A stretch of 64,000 bases of DNA from Streptomyces sp. NBC_01268. Its GTDB lineage: Bacteria; Actinomycetota; Actinomycetes; Streptomycetales; Streptomycetaceae. The DNA lies in NCBI RefSeq assembly GCF_036240795.1, contig NZ_CP108454.1:1736001-1800000 (forward strand), written 5' to 3'. Numbering within the stretch: position 1 is the stretch's first letter; each line of letters opens with the position of its first letter. The position numbers and the translations under genes are program-made. The notes under the pieces are model-generated. The model had not been told where the DNA came from. It saw only the letters and a list, made by a program, of their open reading frames with translations, and made no database searches. Positions 33,916-43,269 of the stretch are shown here, one piece after another.

Positions 33916-34755
33916 TCAGAGCAGGGCGGCACGCGGCCCGTCGGGCTGCTCCAGACGCCGCTCGGTGATCGCCCGGGCCAGCTCGGAGGACTCCGCCTCG
34001 GTGAGCCTGCGGAAGCCCTCGTCGGTGATCACGGTGACGATCGGGAAGATCCTGCGGGCCAGGTCGGGCCCACCGGTCGCCGAGTCGTCGTCCGCCGCGT
34101 CGTACAGCGCCTGGACGACGAGCGTGGTGGCCTGCTGCTCGGTCAGGTCGTCCCGGTAGAGCTTCTTCATCGAACCGCGGGCGAAGATCGAGCCCGAGCC
34201 GGTGGCCGCGAACCCGTGCTCCTCGGAACGGCCGCCGGTGACGTCGTAGGAGAAGATCCGGCCCTTCTCCCTGCCCTCGTCCCAGCCGGCGAAGAGCGGG
34301 ACGACGGCGAGGCCCTGCATGGCCATGCCGAGGTTGCCGCGGATCATCGTGGACAGGCGGTTGGCCTTGCCCTCCAGGGAGAGGGTCGCGCCCTCCACCT
34401 TCTCGAAGTGCTCCAGCTCCAGCTGGAACAGCTTCACCATCTCCACCGCGAGCCCCGCCGTACCGGCGATGCCGACCGCGGAGTACTCGTCTGCCGGGAA
34501 CACCTTCTCGATGTCCCGCTGCGCGATCATGTTCCCCATCGTCGCCCGCCGGTCACCGGCGAGCACCACGCCGCCCGGGAAGGTGGCGGCGACGATGGTC
34601 GTGCCGTGGGGCGCCTCGACGATCCCCTCGGGAAGCCTCCGGTTGCCCGGGAGCAGCTCCGGCGAGTGGTCGGCGAGGAAGTCGATGAACGAGGACGAGC
34701 CCGGCGTCAGGAAGGCCGCCGGCAGACGCCCGATACTACGAGGGTTGGCTTCCAC
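33916..34755 (-). CDS. prcB: 20S proteasome beta subunit
   Basis: A 279-residue beta-type subunit. A 51-residue propeptide ends in EAPHG, and the mature protein begins with catalytic Thr52 in [19 protein letters not shown]; the Lys/Asp partners are in [13 protein letters not shown]. Autocatalytic cleavage at Gly51-Thr52 exposes the nucleophile. It forms the inner rings with PrcA. GGAAGG precedes ATG 34755. It follows pup by 159 bases, which hold no other gene. Confidence 0.97.
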   Translation of the reverse strand: MEANPRSIGRLPAAFLTPGSSSFIDFLADHSPELLPGNRRLPEGIVEAPHGTTIVAATFPGGVVLAGDRRATMGNMIAQRDIEKVFPADEYSAVGIAGTAGLAVEMVKLFQLELEHFEKVEGATLSLEGKANRLSTMIRGNLGMAMQGLAVVPLFAGWDEGREKGRIFSYDVTGGRSEEHGFAATGSGSIFARGSMKKLYRDDLTEQQATTLVVQALYDAADDDSATGGPDLARRIFPIVTVITDEGFRRLTEAESSELARAITERRLEQPDGPRAALL

Positions 34756-34914
34756 GCGATTCCTTCCGGTGGGGACGACGGCCCGCCGTGGGACGCTCGG
34801 GCCGATCTTGCTTGCTGTGCACGGACCTTACCCGTGCCCGTGCCCGTCATCCGTCCCCGGGCCCACGGCTTTTCCGGGGCTCCGGGGACGGAGGCGACAG
34901 GCTCGCCGGAGCGG

Positions 34915-35127
34915 CTACTCGCCGCCCTTCTGCACGAAGGACCGCACGAAGTCCTCGGCGTTCTCTTCCAGCACGTCGTCGATTTCGTCGAGGACGGAAT
35001 CCACGTCGTCGGAGAGCTTCTCCTGGCGTTCCTTGAGGTCGGAGCTCGCCTCCGTGGTGGTCTCCTCGACCTCCTCGGTGGAACGCGTCGCCTTCTGCTG
35101 TCCGCCGCCGGTGTCCTTGGTCGCCAT
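34915..35127 (-). CDS. pup: Prokaryotic ubiquitin-like protein Pup
   Basis: A 70-residue, mostly disordered modifier. The helix that binds the ARC coiled coil (DSVLDEIDDVLEENAEDF) is near the C-terminus, which ends FVRSFVQKGGE. The last residue is encoded directly as glutamate (GAG before TAG), not glutamine, so no deamidation by Dop is needed before ligation. ATG 35127 is preferred over an ATG three codons upstream because the family begins MATKD. Strong conservation of the C-terminal half and variation in the middle are typical. Confidence 0.96.
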   Translation of the reverse strand: MATKDTGGGQQKATRSTEEVEETTTEASSDLKERQEKLSDDVDSVLDEIDDVLEENAEDFVRSFVQKGGE

Positions 35128-35303
35128 AAACCTCACCCCGCTCGAATCGGCCCGCTCGTTCGGATCCCTACAAGATCAGACCCTACAAGCCGGGACTGAC
35201 ATCGGCCCCGCAGTTTCTACAACGTCCGGGCACTGCTCCCATGATTCCCAGTCCCCGGGCATTTCAGCCGCGCCCGGGGAATCCGGAAATCGCGTCCGCT
35301 TTC

Positions 35304-36815
35304 TCAGCCGCCGGACAGGACGCGGACCAGTTCCTCCGCCGTGCGGCAGCGGTCCAGGAGGTCCTTCACGTGTTCCCGGGTACCCCGCAGGGGTTCCAGG
35401 GTCGGGACCCGCTGGAGCGAGTCGCGCCCGGGCAGGTCGAAGATGACCGAGTCCCACGAGGCCGCGGCCACGTCGTCCGCGTACTGCTCCAGGCAGCGGC
35501 CGCGGAAATAGGCCCTGGTGTCCTCGGGAGGGCTCGTCTCCGCCCGTTCCACCGCGGGCTCGTCCAGCAGGCGCTTCATGCGCCCACGGGCCGCCAGGCG
35601 GTTGTACAGGCCCTTCTCGGGGCGCACGTCGGCGTACTGGAGGTCGACCAGGTGCAGCCGGGCGGCGTCCCAGTCCAGGCCGTCCCTTCGCCGGTAGCCC
35701 TCCATGAGCTCCCGCTTGGCGATCCAGTCCAGCTCGCCGGCCAGGCTCATCGGATCGTTCTCCAGCCGGTTGAGCGTGTCCTCCCAGCGGACCAGGACGT
35801 CCTTGGTCTGCTCGTCGGCGTCCGCCCCGTACCGCTCCTCCACGTACTTGCGCGCCAGCTCGAAGTACTCCATCTGCAGCTGCACCGCGGTGAGCGTCCG
35901 GCCGCTGCGGAGCGTGACGAGGTACTGGAGCGTCGGGTCGTGCGAGACCTGGTGGAGGGTGCGCACAGGCTGGTCGACGGCGAGGTCGACGGTGATGAAG
36001 GAGTCCTCGATCATCGAGAGGACCAGCGCCGTCGTGCCCAGCTTCAGGTAGGTCGAGATCTCGGAGAGGTTGGCGTCGCCGATGATCACGTGGAGGCGGC
36101 GGTACCTCTCCGCGTCCGCGTGCGGCTCGTCGCGGGTGTTGATGATCGGGCGCTTGAGGGTGGTCTCCAGGCCGACCTCGACCTCGAAGTAGTCCGCCCG
36201 CTGGCTGATCTGGAAGCCGTCCTTGCGTCCGTCCTGGCCGATGCCGACCCGGCCGGCGCCGGTGACCACCTGGCGGGAGACGAAGAAGGGCGTCAGGTGG
36301 CGCACGATGTCCGAGAAGGGGGTCTCCCGCTTCATCAGGTAGTTCTCGTGCGTGCCGTAGGACGCGCCCTTGTTGTCGGTGTTGTTCTTGTAGAGGTGGA
36401 TGGGCTGGGCGCCGGGGAGCTGGGCGGCCCGCTCGGCGGCCTCGGCCATGATCCGCTCGCCGGCCTTGTCCCACAGGACCGCGTCGCGGGGGTTGGTGAC
36501 CTCGGGCGAGCTGTACTCGGGGTGGGCGTGGTCCACGTAGAGCCGCGCGCCGTTGGTCAGGATGACGTTGGCGAGGCCGATGTCCTCGTCGGTGAGCTGG
36601 CTGGAGTCGGCGGCCTCGCGGGCGAGGTCGAAGCCGCGGGCGTCCCGCAGCGGGTTCTCCTCCTCGAAGTCCCAGCGGGCGCGGCGCGCCCGGTGCATCG
36701 CCGCCGCGTAGGCGTTGACGATCTGGGACGAGGTGAGCATGGCATTGGCGTTGGGGTGCCCGGGGACGGAGATCCCGTACTCCGTCTCGATGCCCATTAC
36801 TCGCCGTACGGTCAT
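35304..36815 (-). CDS. dop: Pup deamidase/depupylase Dop
   Basis: A 503-residue paralogue of PafA with the opening [20 protein letters not shown] and the extra segment about residues 40-80 (the Dop-loop). The catalytic Asp95 lies in [15 protein letters not shown], with [18 protein letters not shown] as further active-site residues. It removes Pup from substrates; because this Pup already ends in Glu, depupylation should be its main job. AAGGAGGG precedes ATG 36815. It lies 164 bases after arc, behind a terminator (36934-36969), so it has its own promoter or partial read-through. Confidence 0.96.
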   Translation of the reverse strand: MTVRRVMGIETEYGISVPGHPNANAMLTSSQIVNAYAAAMHRARRARWDFEEENPLRDARGFDLAREAADSSQLTDEDIGLANVILTNGARLYVDHAHPEYSSPEVTNPRDAVLWDKAGERIMAEAAERAAQLPGAQPIHLYKNNTDNKGASYGTHENYLMKRETPFSDIVRHLTPFFVSRQVVTGAGRVGIGQDGRKDGFQISQRADYFEVEVGLETTLKRPIINTRDEPHADAERYRRLHVIIGDANLSEISTYLKLGTTALVLSMIEDSFITVDLAVDQPVRTLHQVSHDPTLQYLVTLRSGRTLTAVQLQMEYFELARKYVEERYGADADEQTKDVLVRWEDTLNRLENDPMSLAGELDWIAKRELMEGYRRRDGLDWDAARLHLVDLQYADVRPEKGLYNRLAARGRMKRLLDEPAVERAETSPPEDTRAYFRGRCLEQYADDVAAASWDSVIFDLPGRDSLQRVPTLEPLRGTREHVKDLLDRCRTAEELVRVLSGG

Positions 36816-36933
36816 GCGGCCCTCCTTGCCCGGCACCGCTCCCCGCATCATGCGTGTCGCGGCGGTACCCACGAGCCTAGAGCGGCCTCGCGTGTACGGG
36901 GAGATCAGAAGCGGATCGGTGAGTGGAAAACGA

Positions 36934-36969
36934 CGGCTGCGGACGTCCGGTTCCGGACACCCGCAGCCG
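36934..36969 (-). terminator. Terminator after arc
   Basis: CGGCTGCGG (36934-36942) pairs with CCGCAGCCG (36961-36969) and the inner GTCCGG with CCGGAC around a TT loop, separated by a symmetric AC/AC internal bulge. On the minus strand GTTTTCCAC follows, a weak U-run. It lies 10 bases beyond the arc stop. Confidence 0.75.
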
Positions 36970-36979
36970 GTGCGCGTTC

Positions 36980-38746
36980 CTACAGGTACTGACCGGTGTT
37001 CGCCACCGTGTCGATCGAGCGACCGGTGTCCGCGCCCTGCTTTCCGGTGACGAGGGTGCGGATGAAGACGATCCGCTCGCCCTTCTTTCCGGAGATCCGG
37101 GCCCAGTCGTCGGGGTTGGTGGTGTTGGGAAGGTCCTCGTTCTCCTTGAACTCGTCCACGCATGCCTGGAGGAGGTGGGAGACGCGAATGCCCTTCTGGT
37201 CGTGGTCGAGGAATGCCTTGATGGCCATCTTCTTGGCCCGGTCGACGATGTTCTGGATCATCGCTCCGGAGTTGAAGTCCTTGAAGTACAGGACTTCCTT
37301 GTCGCCATTGGCGTACGTGACCTCGAGGAAGCGGTTCTCCTCGCTTTCCGCGTACATCTGCTCGACCACGGACTGGATCATCGCGTGGGCGGCCGCCACC
37401 TTCGAGCCACTGTGCTCGGAGAGGTCGTCCGCGTGCAGCGGGAGGGTGGCGGTCAGGTACTTGGCGAAGATGTCCTTGGCCGCTTCCGCGTCCGGACGCT
37501 CGATCTTGATCTTCACGTCGAGCCGGCCGGGCCGCAGGATGGCGGGGTCGATCATGTCCTCGCGGTTGGAGGCGCCGATGACGATGACGTTCTCCAGGCC
37601 TTCCACACCGTCGATCTCGGCGAGCAGCTGGGGGACGATGGTGTTCTCCACGTCCGAGCTGACACCGGATCCGCGGGTGCGGAAGAGGGATTCCATCTCG
37701 TCGAAGAAGACGATGACGGGGGTGCCCTCGCTCGCCTTCTCCCGAGCACGCTGGAAGACGAGGCGGATGTGCCGCTCGGTCTCGCCGACGTACTTGTTGA
37801 GGAGCTCGGGGCCCTTGATGTTGAGGAAGTACGACTTCCCCGCGGGCTGGCCGGTCACCTCGGCGACCTTCTTGGCAAGGGAGTTGGCGACGGCCTTGGC
37901 GATGAGCGTCTTGCCGCAGCCGGGCGGGCCGTAGAGCAGGATGCCCTTCGGGGGCCGCAGTTCGTGCTCCTTGAAGAGGTCCGGGTAGAGGTACGGGAGC
38001 TCGACGGCGTCGCGGATCAGCTCGATCTGGTTGCCCAGGCCGCCGATCTTGTCGTAGTCGACGTCCGGGACCTCTTCGAGGACGAGCTCTTCGACCTCGC
38101 TCTTGGGGACCACCTCGTAGACGTAGCCCGACCTGGGTTCCAGGAGGAGGGCGTCGCCGGGACGGATGGTGATGTCGAGCAGCGGTTCGGCGAGCCGGAC
38201 CACCCGCTCCTCGTCGGTGTGCCCGACGACCAGGGCCCGCTCGCCGTCCTCGAGGATCTCCTTGAGGGTGACGATGTCCCCGGCACGCTCGAATTCCATG
38301 GCCTCGACCACGTTGAGCGCCTCGTTGAGCATGACTTCCTGGCCCCGCCTGAGCTCCTCGAGCTCGACGCTGGGGCTGACGTTCACCCGGAGCTTGCGGC
38401 CCCCGGTGAAGATGTCGCACGTGCCGTCCTCGTTGGCCTGCAGGAAGACACCGAAGCCGGCCGGCGGCTGGGCGAGCCGGTCGACCTCCTCCTTGAGGGC
38501 CACGATCTGGTCGCGGGCCTCACGGAGCGTGTTGGCGAGCCGCTCGTTCTGCGCGGACACGCCGGCCAGGTTCGTCTGCAGCTCGACGATCCGCTCCTCG
38601 AGAATCCTCGTGTGTCGCGGAGAGTCGGCGAGCTTGCGGCGCAGGACGGCGATTTCCTGCTCGAGATAGGCAACCTGGCCGGCGGGGTCCTCAGACCCCC
38701 GCCCCGGCCGGATGCCGCGGTTGATGTCGTCGTCGTGGGCTGCCAC
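36980..38746 (-). CDS. arc: Proteasome-associated AAA ATPase (ARC/Mpa)
   Basis: A 588-residue AAA unfoldase. Residues about 25-92 are the N-terminal coiled coil that captures Pup, residues about 95-235 form two OB-type subdomains, and the AAA module follows with Walker A GPPGCGKT and Walker [12 protein letters not shown]. The C-terminus ends in GQYL, the motif that docks on the proteasome alpha ring. GTG 38746 is used, as GGAGGTGAGG lies just upstream and the known family starts AAHDDD. It feeds pupylated substrates into the PrcAB core. Confidence 0.97.
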   Translation of the reverse strand: MAAHDDDINRGIRPGRGSEDPAGQVAYLEQEIAVLRRKLADSPRHTRILEERIVELQTNLAGVSAQNERLANTLREARDQIVALKEEVDRLAQPPAGFGVFLQANEDGTCDIFTGGRKLRVNVSPSVELEELRRGQEVMLNEALNVVEAMEFERAGDIVTLKEILEDGERALVVGHTDEERVVRLAEPLLDITIRPGDALLLEPRSGYVYEVVPKSEVEELVLEEVPDVDYDKIGGLGNQIELIRDAVELPYLYPDLFKEHELRPPKGILLYGPPGCGKTLIAKAVANSLAKKVAEVTGQPAGKSYFLNIKGPELLNKYVGETERHIRLVFQRAREKASEGTPVIVFFDEMESLFRTRGSGVSSDVENTIVPQLLAEIDGVEGLENVIVIGASNREDMIDPAILRPGRLDVKIKIERPDAEAAKDIFAKYLTATLPLHADDLSEHSGSKVAAAHAMIQSVVEQMYAESEENRFLEVTYANGDKEVLYFKDFNSGAMIQNIVDRAKKMAIKAFLDHDQKGIRVSHLLQACVDEFKENEDLPNTTNPDDWARISGKKGERIVFIRTLVTGKQGADTGRSIDTVANTGQYL

Positions 38747-38999
38747 GGTCCTCACCTCCTCCAAGGGGAGCTGGACGCTTCCTGACCCTACCTGGGTGGG
38801 TGATGATTGAAACCCCTAGATCAAAAAGACTCCGGGGTGTGTCCGATCTTCACCCTTGCGCTTCCCCTCACGCCAGGGGAATACCCACCGCCGGACAATG
38901 CAAAAGCGGTCGGTTGTATCGTCGTGGGTGGTCAACACCCGTCAGGCTTGACCGGACTTACTTGCGGCTCGCCCGCGCGACGCAGAAACGGCAGGAGAT

Positions 39000-39311
39000 A
39001 TGACCGTGCAGCACGAGGCCCCGGCCACGGCCGCCGACGAGGCGCTGGAGGTCTGGATCGACCAGGACCTGTGCACCGGGGACGGGATCTGCGCGCAGTA
39101 CGCTCCCGAGGTCTTCGAGCTCGACATCGACGGGCTCGCTTATGTGAAGAGCGCGGACGACGAGCTGCTCCAGGCTCCGGGGGCGACGACCCCCGTTCCG
39201 CTGACGCTGCTGACCGACGTGGTGGACTCCGCGAAGGAGTGCCCGGGCGACTGCATCCACGTGCGGCGGGTCGCGGACGGCGTCGAGGTGTACGGCCCCG
39301 ACGCCGAGTGA
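39000..39311 (+). CDS. Ferredoxin (3Fe-4S type)
   Basis: A 103-residue small iron-sulfur protein. Cysteines at 25, 31, 81 and 85 (DLCTGDGIC and CPGDC) give the C-x5-C...C pattern of the single-cluster actinobacterial ferredoxins that often serve P450s. Compared with typical members (about 65 residues) it has an extra loop of about 25 residues (SADDELLQAPGATTPVP). CAGGAG precedes ATG 39000. It diverges from arc across a 253-base region and stands alone, so the redox partner is unknown; a P450 lies 20 kb away. Confidence 0.85.
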   Translation: MTVQHEAPATAADEALEVWIDQDLCTGDGICAQYAPEVFELDIDGLAYVKSADDELLQAPGATTPVPLTLLTDVVDSAKECPGDCIHVRRVADGVEVYGPDAE

Positions 39312-39344
39312 CGGCTCCCTGAGGGCCCCTCGGGGCCCGGGAGG

Positions 39345-39905
39345 TCAGACCGCGCGCGGCTCGCTCCGGGCGGCGCGGACGAAGGCTCCGCCCTTCCAGC
39401 GCCAGGTCACCTGCTCGCTCTGGTCGGGGCAGCAGCTGGGGACGTCCGACGACGAGTAGCCGAGCAGCGTGGCGCGCACGGCTCCGTCCCGTACCGCGAG
39501 ACCGCTCACGCTCTTCAGCTCCGAGGGCTCCACGAGGGTGGCCACGACGCGCGCGGCGGAGGCGCCGGCGCCCTTGCCGTGGGTGAGCACGTAGACGCCA
39601 CTGGGCGGCGTTCCGGAGCCGGCTTCGCAGTGTACGACTGCGACGGTCTCGGGATTTCCGTCGCCGTCGAGGTCCCCGCTGGCACGCTGGGCGATCTTGC
39701 TGGGCCCTCCCCCGCACTGCAGCGGGTACCGAGCCGTGGCGGCGTCCGGAGCGGGCCTCGGCGCGGGGGCCGCGGTGGCTCCGGCGGCGCCGGGCTGGAG
39801 CAGGCCCGCGAGGGCGACGACTCCGGCCATCGCGGTCGCGGTGGCCAGCCAGTGCACCGGACGGGCGTGGGTGTGCGCGAGGTCCGGGACGGCGGAGGTC
39901 TGCAC
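39345..39905 (-). CDS. Small secreted or membrane-anchored protein with a calcium-binding-like repeat
   Basis: A 186-residue protein. After a 20-residue N-terminus comes a hydrophobic segment (WLATATAMAGVVALAGLL) and an Ala-Pro-rich stretch with ATAAP as a likely signal peptidase site. The mature domain contains GDLDGDGNPETVAVV, an FG-GAP/EF-hand-like calcium loop, and cysteines in QCGGG, HCEAG and PSCCPD that probably form disulfides. Similar LGYSSSDVPSCCPD domains occur in Streptomyces secreted proteins of unknown function. GTG 39905 follows CAGGAG. Confidence 0.7.
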   Translation of the reverse strand: MQTSAVPDLAHTHARPVHWLATATAMAGVVALAGLLQPGAAGATAAPAPRPAPDAATARYPLQCGGGPSKIAQRASGDLDGDGNPETVAVVHCEAGSGTPPSGVYVLTHGKGAGASAARVVATLVEPSELKSVSGLAVRDGAVRATLLGYSSSDVPSCCPDQSEQVTWRWKGGAFVRAARSEPRAV

Positions 39906-40038
39906 GCGAGAAGTCTCCTGTGAGGTGGCGCGGAAGGAGTTGCGGGCATCGTGCCACACGTCACAGGAGGGCGGAACAGGCGGGGTCGGCTGCCGCCCGG
40001 GCCCCGTCGACGCCCCGCGCGGGGAGCCGAACATGAAG

Positions 40039-40087
40039 GTGCCGCCGTCGACTTCCACGCCAGGAGGCGGGAAGTCGGCGGCGGCAC
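40039..40087. terminator. Terminator after trmI
   Basis: Arms 40039-40056 and 40070-40087 pair over 18 bases with one mismatch, around a 13-base loop. It begins 19 bases beyond the trmI stop. Confidence 0.8.
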
Positions 40088-40105
40088 GCCTGCGTTGTGG
40101 GGGCG

Positions 40106-40993
40106 TCAGCCCTTGTTGGGACCGTCGTAGTCCTCGCCGTACGCGCCCTTGGAGGGCCGACGGCGGCGCATCGGGGGCTCGACGCCGTCCGCCAGGCGGC
40201 GGGCGGTGACGAGGAAGCCGGTGTGGCCGATCATGCGGTGATCGGGGCGCACGGCCAGACCCTCGACGTGCCAGTTGCGGATCATGGACTCCCAGGGCTG
40301 CGGCTCGGCGTAGCAGCCGAACTCGCGGATGGACTCCACGGTGCGCGCGAGCTGCGTGGTGGTGGCCACGTAGCAGCAGAGGATGCCGCCGGGGACGAGC
40401 GCCTTGGAGACGGCCTCCAGGCACTCCCAGGGGGCGAGCATGTCGAGGATGACGCGGTCGACCTCGGTGTCGGACAGGTTGTCCTGGAGGTCGCCGACGG
40501 TCAGCTGCCACGCGGGGTGCGGACCGCCGAAGTAGCGCTCGACGTTGCCCTTGGCGATCTCGGCGAAGTCCTCGCGGCGCTCGTAGGAGTGCAGCATGCC
40601 GCTGTCACCGATGGCGCGCAGCAGGAAGGAGCTGAGCGAGCCGGAGCCCACACCGGCCTCGACGACACGCGCGCCGGGGAAGATGTCGGCGAAGGCCAGG
40701 ATCTGCCCCGCGTCCTTGGGGTAGACCACGGCGGCGCCGCGGGGCATGGACAGGACGTAGTCGGGGAGCAGGGGGCGCAGCGCGAGGTAGGCGACGTTTC
40801 CCGTGGTACGGACAACACTGCCCTCGGGAGCACCGATCAGCTCGTCGTGGGGGAAAGAACCCTTGTGGGTGTGGAAGTTCTTCCCGGCCTCGAGCGTGAA
40901 CGTGTAGTGGCGTCCCTTGGGGTCGGTGAGCTGGACCTGGTCCCCGACCTTGAAGGGCCCGCGACGGCGGGCGGCACCGGTCGGTTCGGACAT
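40106..40993 (-). CDS. trmI: tRNA (adenine(58)-N(1))-methyltransferase TrmI
   Basis: A 295-residue SAM-dependent enzyme that makes m1A58 in the T-loop of tRNA. An N-terminal beta domain (GDQVQLTDPKGRHYTFTL) is followed by LSMPRGAAVVYPKDAG and the SAM motif VVEAGVGSGSLSSFLL. The catalytic aspartate is in VDRVILDMLAPWECL. The C-terminal 30 residues are a basic tail (MRRRRPSKG). It lies 18 bases after the M50 protease gene on the same strand, an arrangement conserved with mycobacteria. Confidence 0.95.
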   Translation of the reverse strand: MSEPTGAARRRGPFKVGDQVQLTDPKGRHYTFTLEAGKNFHTHKGSFPHDELIGAPEGSVVRTTGNVAYLALRPLLPDYVLSMPRGAAVVYPKDAGQILAFADIFPGARVVEAGVGSGSLSSFLLRAIGDSGMLHSYERREDFAEIAKGNVERYFGGPHPAWQLTVGDLQDNLSDTEVDRVILDMLAPWECLEAVSKALVPGGILCCYVATTTQLARTVESIREFGCYAEPQPWESMIRNWHVEGLAVRPDHRMIGHTGFLVTARRLADGVEPPMRRRRPSKGAYGEDYDGPNKG

Positions 40994-41011
40994 GCGAACA
41001 GAGTACCGGGA

Positions 41012-42202
41012 TTACGAGGAGGGTCGTGCCATGGCCTTGACGAAGGCCCGCTCCACGTCGGCCGTGGAGAGCACGCCGTAGATCTCGCCGCCGTCCTCGA
41101 CGACCAGGTACTCGGTCGCGGGACTGGCCCGCAGGTGGTCCAGGAGGGGCTGGCCGGCGAGCTCGGCCGGGACCCTCATGCCCTCGGAGAGGTCCTGGGC
41201 GAGGGCGCTGACCGCGACCCAGGGGCGGCGGTGCTGGGGGACGCTCGCGATGGCGGTCTCGCGGACGATGCCGGTCGGGCCGCCGTGGCCGTCGACGACG
41301 ACCAGGGCGCGGGCGCCGGCCTCGTTGGCGCGGCGCAGGGCCTCGGAGAGCGGGGTGGCGGACTCCACGGGGACGGCGCGCCGGGTGAGGGTGCGGGCGC
41401 GCAGCTCGGGGAGGTGTTCGCGGAGCCGGGCCATGCGCAGGCTGTTGCCGGCGCCGGTCCAGATGATCGCGGCGAGGATGGCGGCGAGCAGCGCGTCGGT
41501 GACGGTGGTGAAGCCGGAGATGTCCTCGGTGGAGTTGCCGAGCAGGCCGGTGCGGGTGAGCAGGGGCAGGCCGATGAGGACGGTGACGGCGAGGGCGCGC
41601 CCGATCCAGGCGGCGGCGACGGTGCCGGTCATGGCGTTGCCGGTGATCTTCCACACGACGGCGCGGAGCATCCGGCCGCCGTCGAGGGGCAGGCCGGGCA
41701 GCAGGTTGAAGACGGCGACGATCAGGTTGGAGATCATCAGGCCGCCGAGGAGGACGCCGGGGACGGTGCCGGGCTCGACGGCGTACAGGCTGAGGTAGAA
41801 GACCCCGGCGAGGACGAGGGAGAGCAGTGGGCCGACGAAGGCGAGGAGGAACTCGCGGCCGGGGGTCTCGGTCTCCTTCTCGATCTCGGAGACGCCGCCG
41901 AAGAACTGGAGCTGGATGCGCCGCACCGGCAGCTTGAAGCGGAGCGCGGCGAGGGTGTGGGCCAGCTCGTGCACGAGGACGGACGCGTAGAAGGCGATCG
42001 CGAAGAACAGCGAGACCAGGTAGCGCGCGGCGCCGAGCTCGGGCAGGACGCGTTCGATCTGGTCGCCGAAGACCCAGGTGATGAGGGCGGCGACCAGGAA
42101 CCAGCTGGGCGCGACGTAGACCGGCACGCCGAAGGGCCGGCCCATGAGGATGCCGCCGCCCGGCTCCTCGGTCCGCTGCGGCTTGGACTCGTCCTGGTTC
42201 AC
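41012..42202 (-). CDS. Site-2-type M50 metalloprotease with C-terminal CBS pair
   Basis: A 396-residue membrane protease. The zinc motif VLVHELAHTLAA gives HExxH at residues 78-82, and the third ligand lies in NLLPGLPLDGGRML (about residue 172). Around six membrane helices are present. The final 140 residues are two CBS motifs (ARALVVVDGHGGPTGIV and TEYLVVEDGGEIYGVL), which bind adenosine nucleotides in related proteins. It is of the Rip-like class that cleaves membrane-spanning substrates such as anti-sigma factors; no such substrate gene is adjacent. Confidence 0.9.
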   Translation of the reverse strand: MNQDESKPQRTEEPGGGILMGRPFGVPVYVAPSWFLVAALITWVFGDQIERVLPELGAARYLVSLFFAIAFYASVLVHELAHTLAALRFKLPVRRIQLQFFGGVSEIEKETETPGREFLLAFVGPLLSLVLAGVFYLSLYAVEPGTVPGVLLGGLMISNLIVAVFNLLPGLPLDGGRMLRAVVWKITGNAMTGTVAAAWIGRALAVTVLIGLPLLTRTGLLGNSTEDISGFTTVTDALLAAILAAIIWTGAGNSLRMARLREHLPELRARTLTRRAVPVESATPLSEALRRANEAGARALVVVDGHGGPTGIVRETAIASVPQHRRPWVAVSALAQDLSEGMRVPAELAGQPLLDHLRASPATEYLVVEDGGEIYGVLSTADVERAFVKAMARPSS

Positions 42203-42328
42203 GGGTTCCTTTCGTCGCCGAGCTGCATGGCCCGCGTCACTCGGTCACGGTTCGATCATGCAGTGCGACGGGGTCCTGAGTCGATGGTATTCCGCTCGCT
42301 GTCAGTGGCGGGTCGTAGGGTCTGGGTC

Positions 42329-43258
42329 ATGAGTACGAGCGAGCAGCCGCCGACGGGGCCCCGGACGCCCACGTCGTTGTCGCCGTCGCGGGCGAGCGAC
42401 TTCATGCAGTGTCCCCTGCTGTACCGGTTCCGGGTGATCGACCGGCTGCCGGAGAAGCCGAGCCCTGCGGCGACGCGCGGCACCCTGGTGCACGCGGTGC
42501 TGGAGCGTCTCTTCGACGCGCCGGCGGTGGAGCGGACCGCGCCGCGGGCGAAGGCGCTGATCCCCGGCCAGTGGGACCGGCTGCTCGGCTCGCGGCCCGA
42601 GCTGGGCGAGCTGTTCGCGCAGGACCCGGACGGCGAGCGGCTGGCGCAGTGGCTGACGGAGGCGGAGGCGCTGGTCGAGCGGTGGTTCACGCTGGAGGAC
42701 CCGACGCGTCTGGAGCCGGCCGAGCGCGAGATGTTCGTGGAGACGGAGCTGGAGTCGGGGCTGCGGCTGCGCGGGGTGATCGACCGGATCGACGTGGCGC
42801 CGACGGGCGAGGTGCGGATCGTCGACTACAAGACCGGCAAGGCGCCGCGCCCGGAGTACAGCGAGGGCGCGCTGTTCCAGATGAAGTTCTACGCCCTGGT
42901 GATCTGGCGTCTGAAGGACGTGGTGCCGCGCCGACTGCAGCTGGTCTACCTGGGCAGCGGGGACGTGCTGACGTACGACCCGGTGGAGGCGGACCTGCTG
43001 CGGGTGGAGCGCAAGCTGCTCGCCCTGTGGGAGGCGATCCGGCTGGCGACGGAGTCGGGTGACTGGCGGCCCCGGCCGACGAAGCTGTGCGGCTGGTGCG
43101 ACCACCAGGCGGTGTGCCCGGAGTTCGGGGGCACTCCCCCGGTGTATCCGCTGCCGGTGGTGCCCGCGCGGCCGGCCGAGTCGGGGACGTCCGACGAGGG
43201 CGGTCGGGCCGAGGAGGACGGTCAGGGCAGAATGGGTGCGGTCCAGCCCGCCCCGTGA
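42329..43258 (+). CDS. RecB-like PD-(D/E)XK nuclease with Fe-S cluster cysteines
   Basis: A 309-residue single-domain nuclease. The catalytic core is visible as RGVIDRIDVAPTGEVRIVDY then KTGK, the IDR-IVDYKTG signature, plus a QMKFYAL helix (QxxxY). Cys28 (SDFMQCPLLYRF) and the C-terminal LCGWCDHQAVC supply four cysteines spaced as in the iron-staple of AddB and Cas4. No cas genes or repeats are nearby, so it is a stand-alone repair-type nuclease. The C-terminal 40 residues are disordered. It follows the conserved proteasome block, as in mycobacteria. Confidence 0.88.
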   Translation: MSTSEQPPTGPRTPTSLSPSRASDFMQCPLLYRFRVIDRLPEKPSPAATRGTLVHAVLERLFDAPAVERTAPRAKALIPGQWDRLLGSRPELGELFAQDPDGERLAQWLTEAEALVERWFTLEDPTRLEPAEREMFVETELESGLRLRGVIDRIDVAPTGEVRIVDYKTGKAPRPEYSEGALFQMKFYALVIWRLKDVVPRRLQLVYLGSGDVLTYDPVEADLLRVERKLLALWEAIRLATESGDWRPRPTKLCGWCDHQAVCPEFGGTPPVYPLPVVPARPAESGTSDEGGRAEEDGQGRMGAVQPAP

Positions 43259-43269
43259 AGGAGTTTCCC

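Noticed and set aside
42329..43258. CRISPR-associated Cas4
   Set aside because: The nuclease and cysteine pattern are Cas4-like, but there are no repeats, spacers or other cas genes, and the gene has a conserved non-CRISPR position in actinobacteria.
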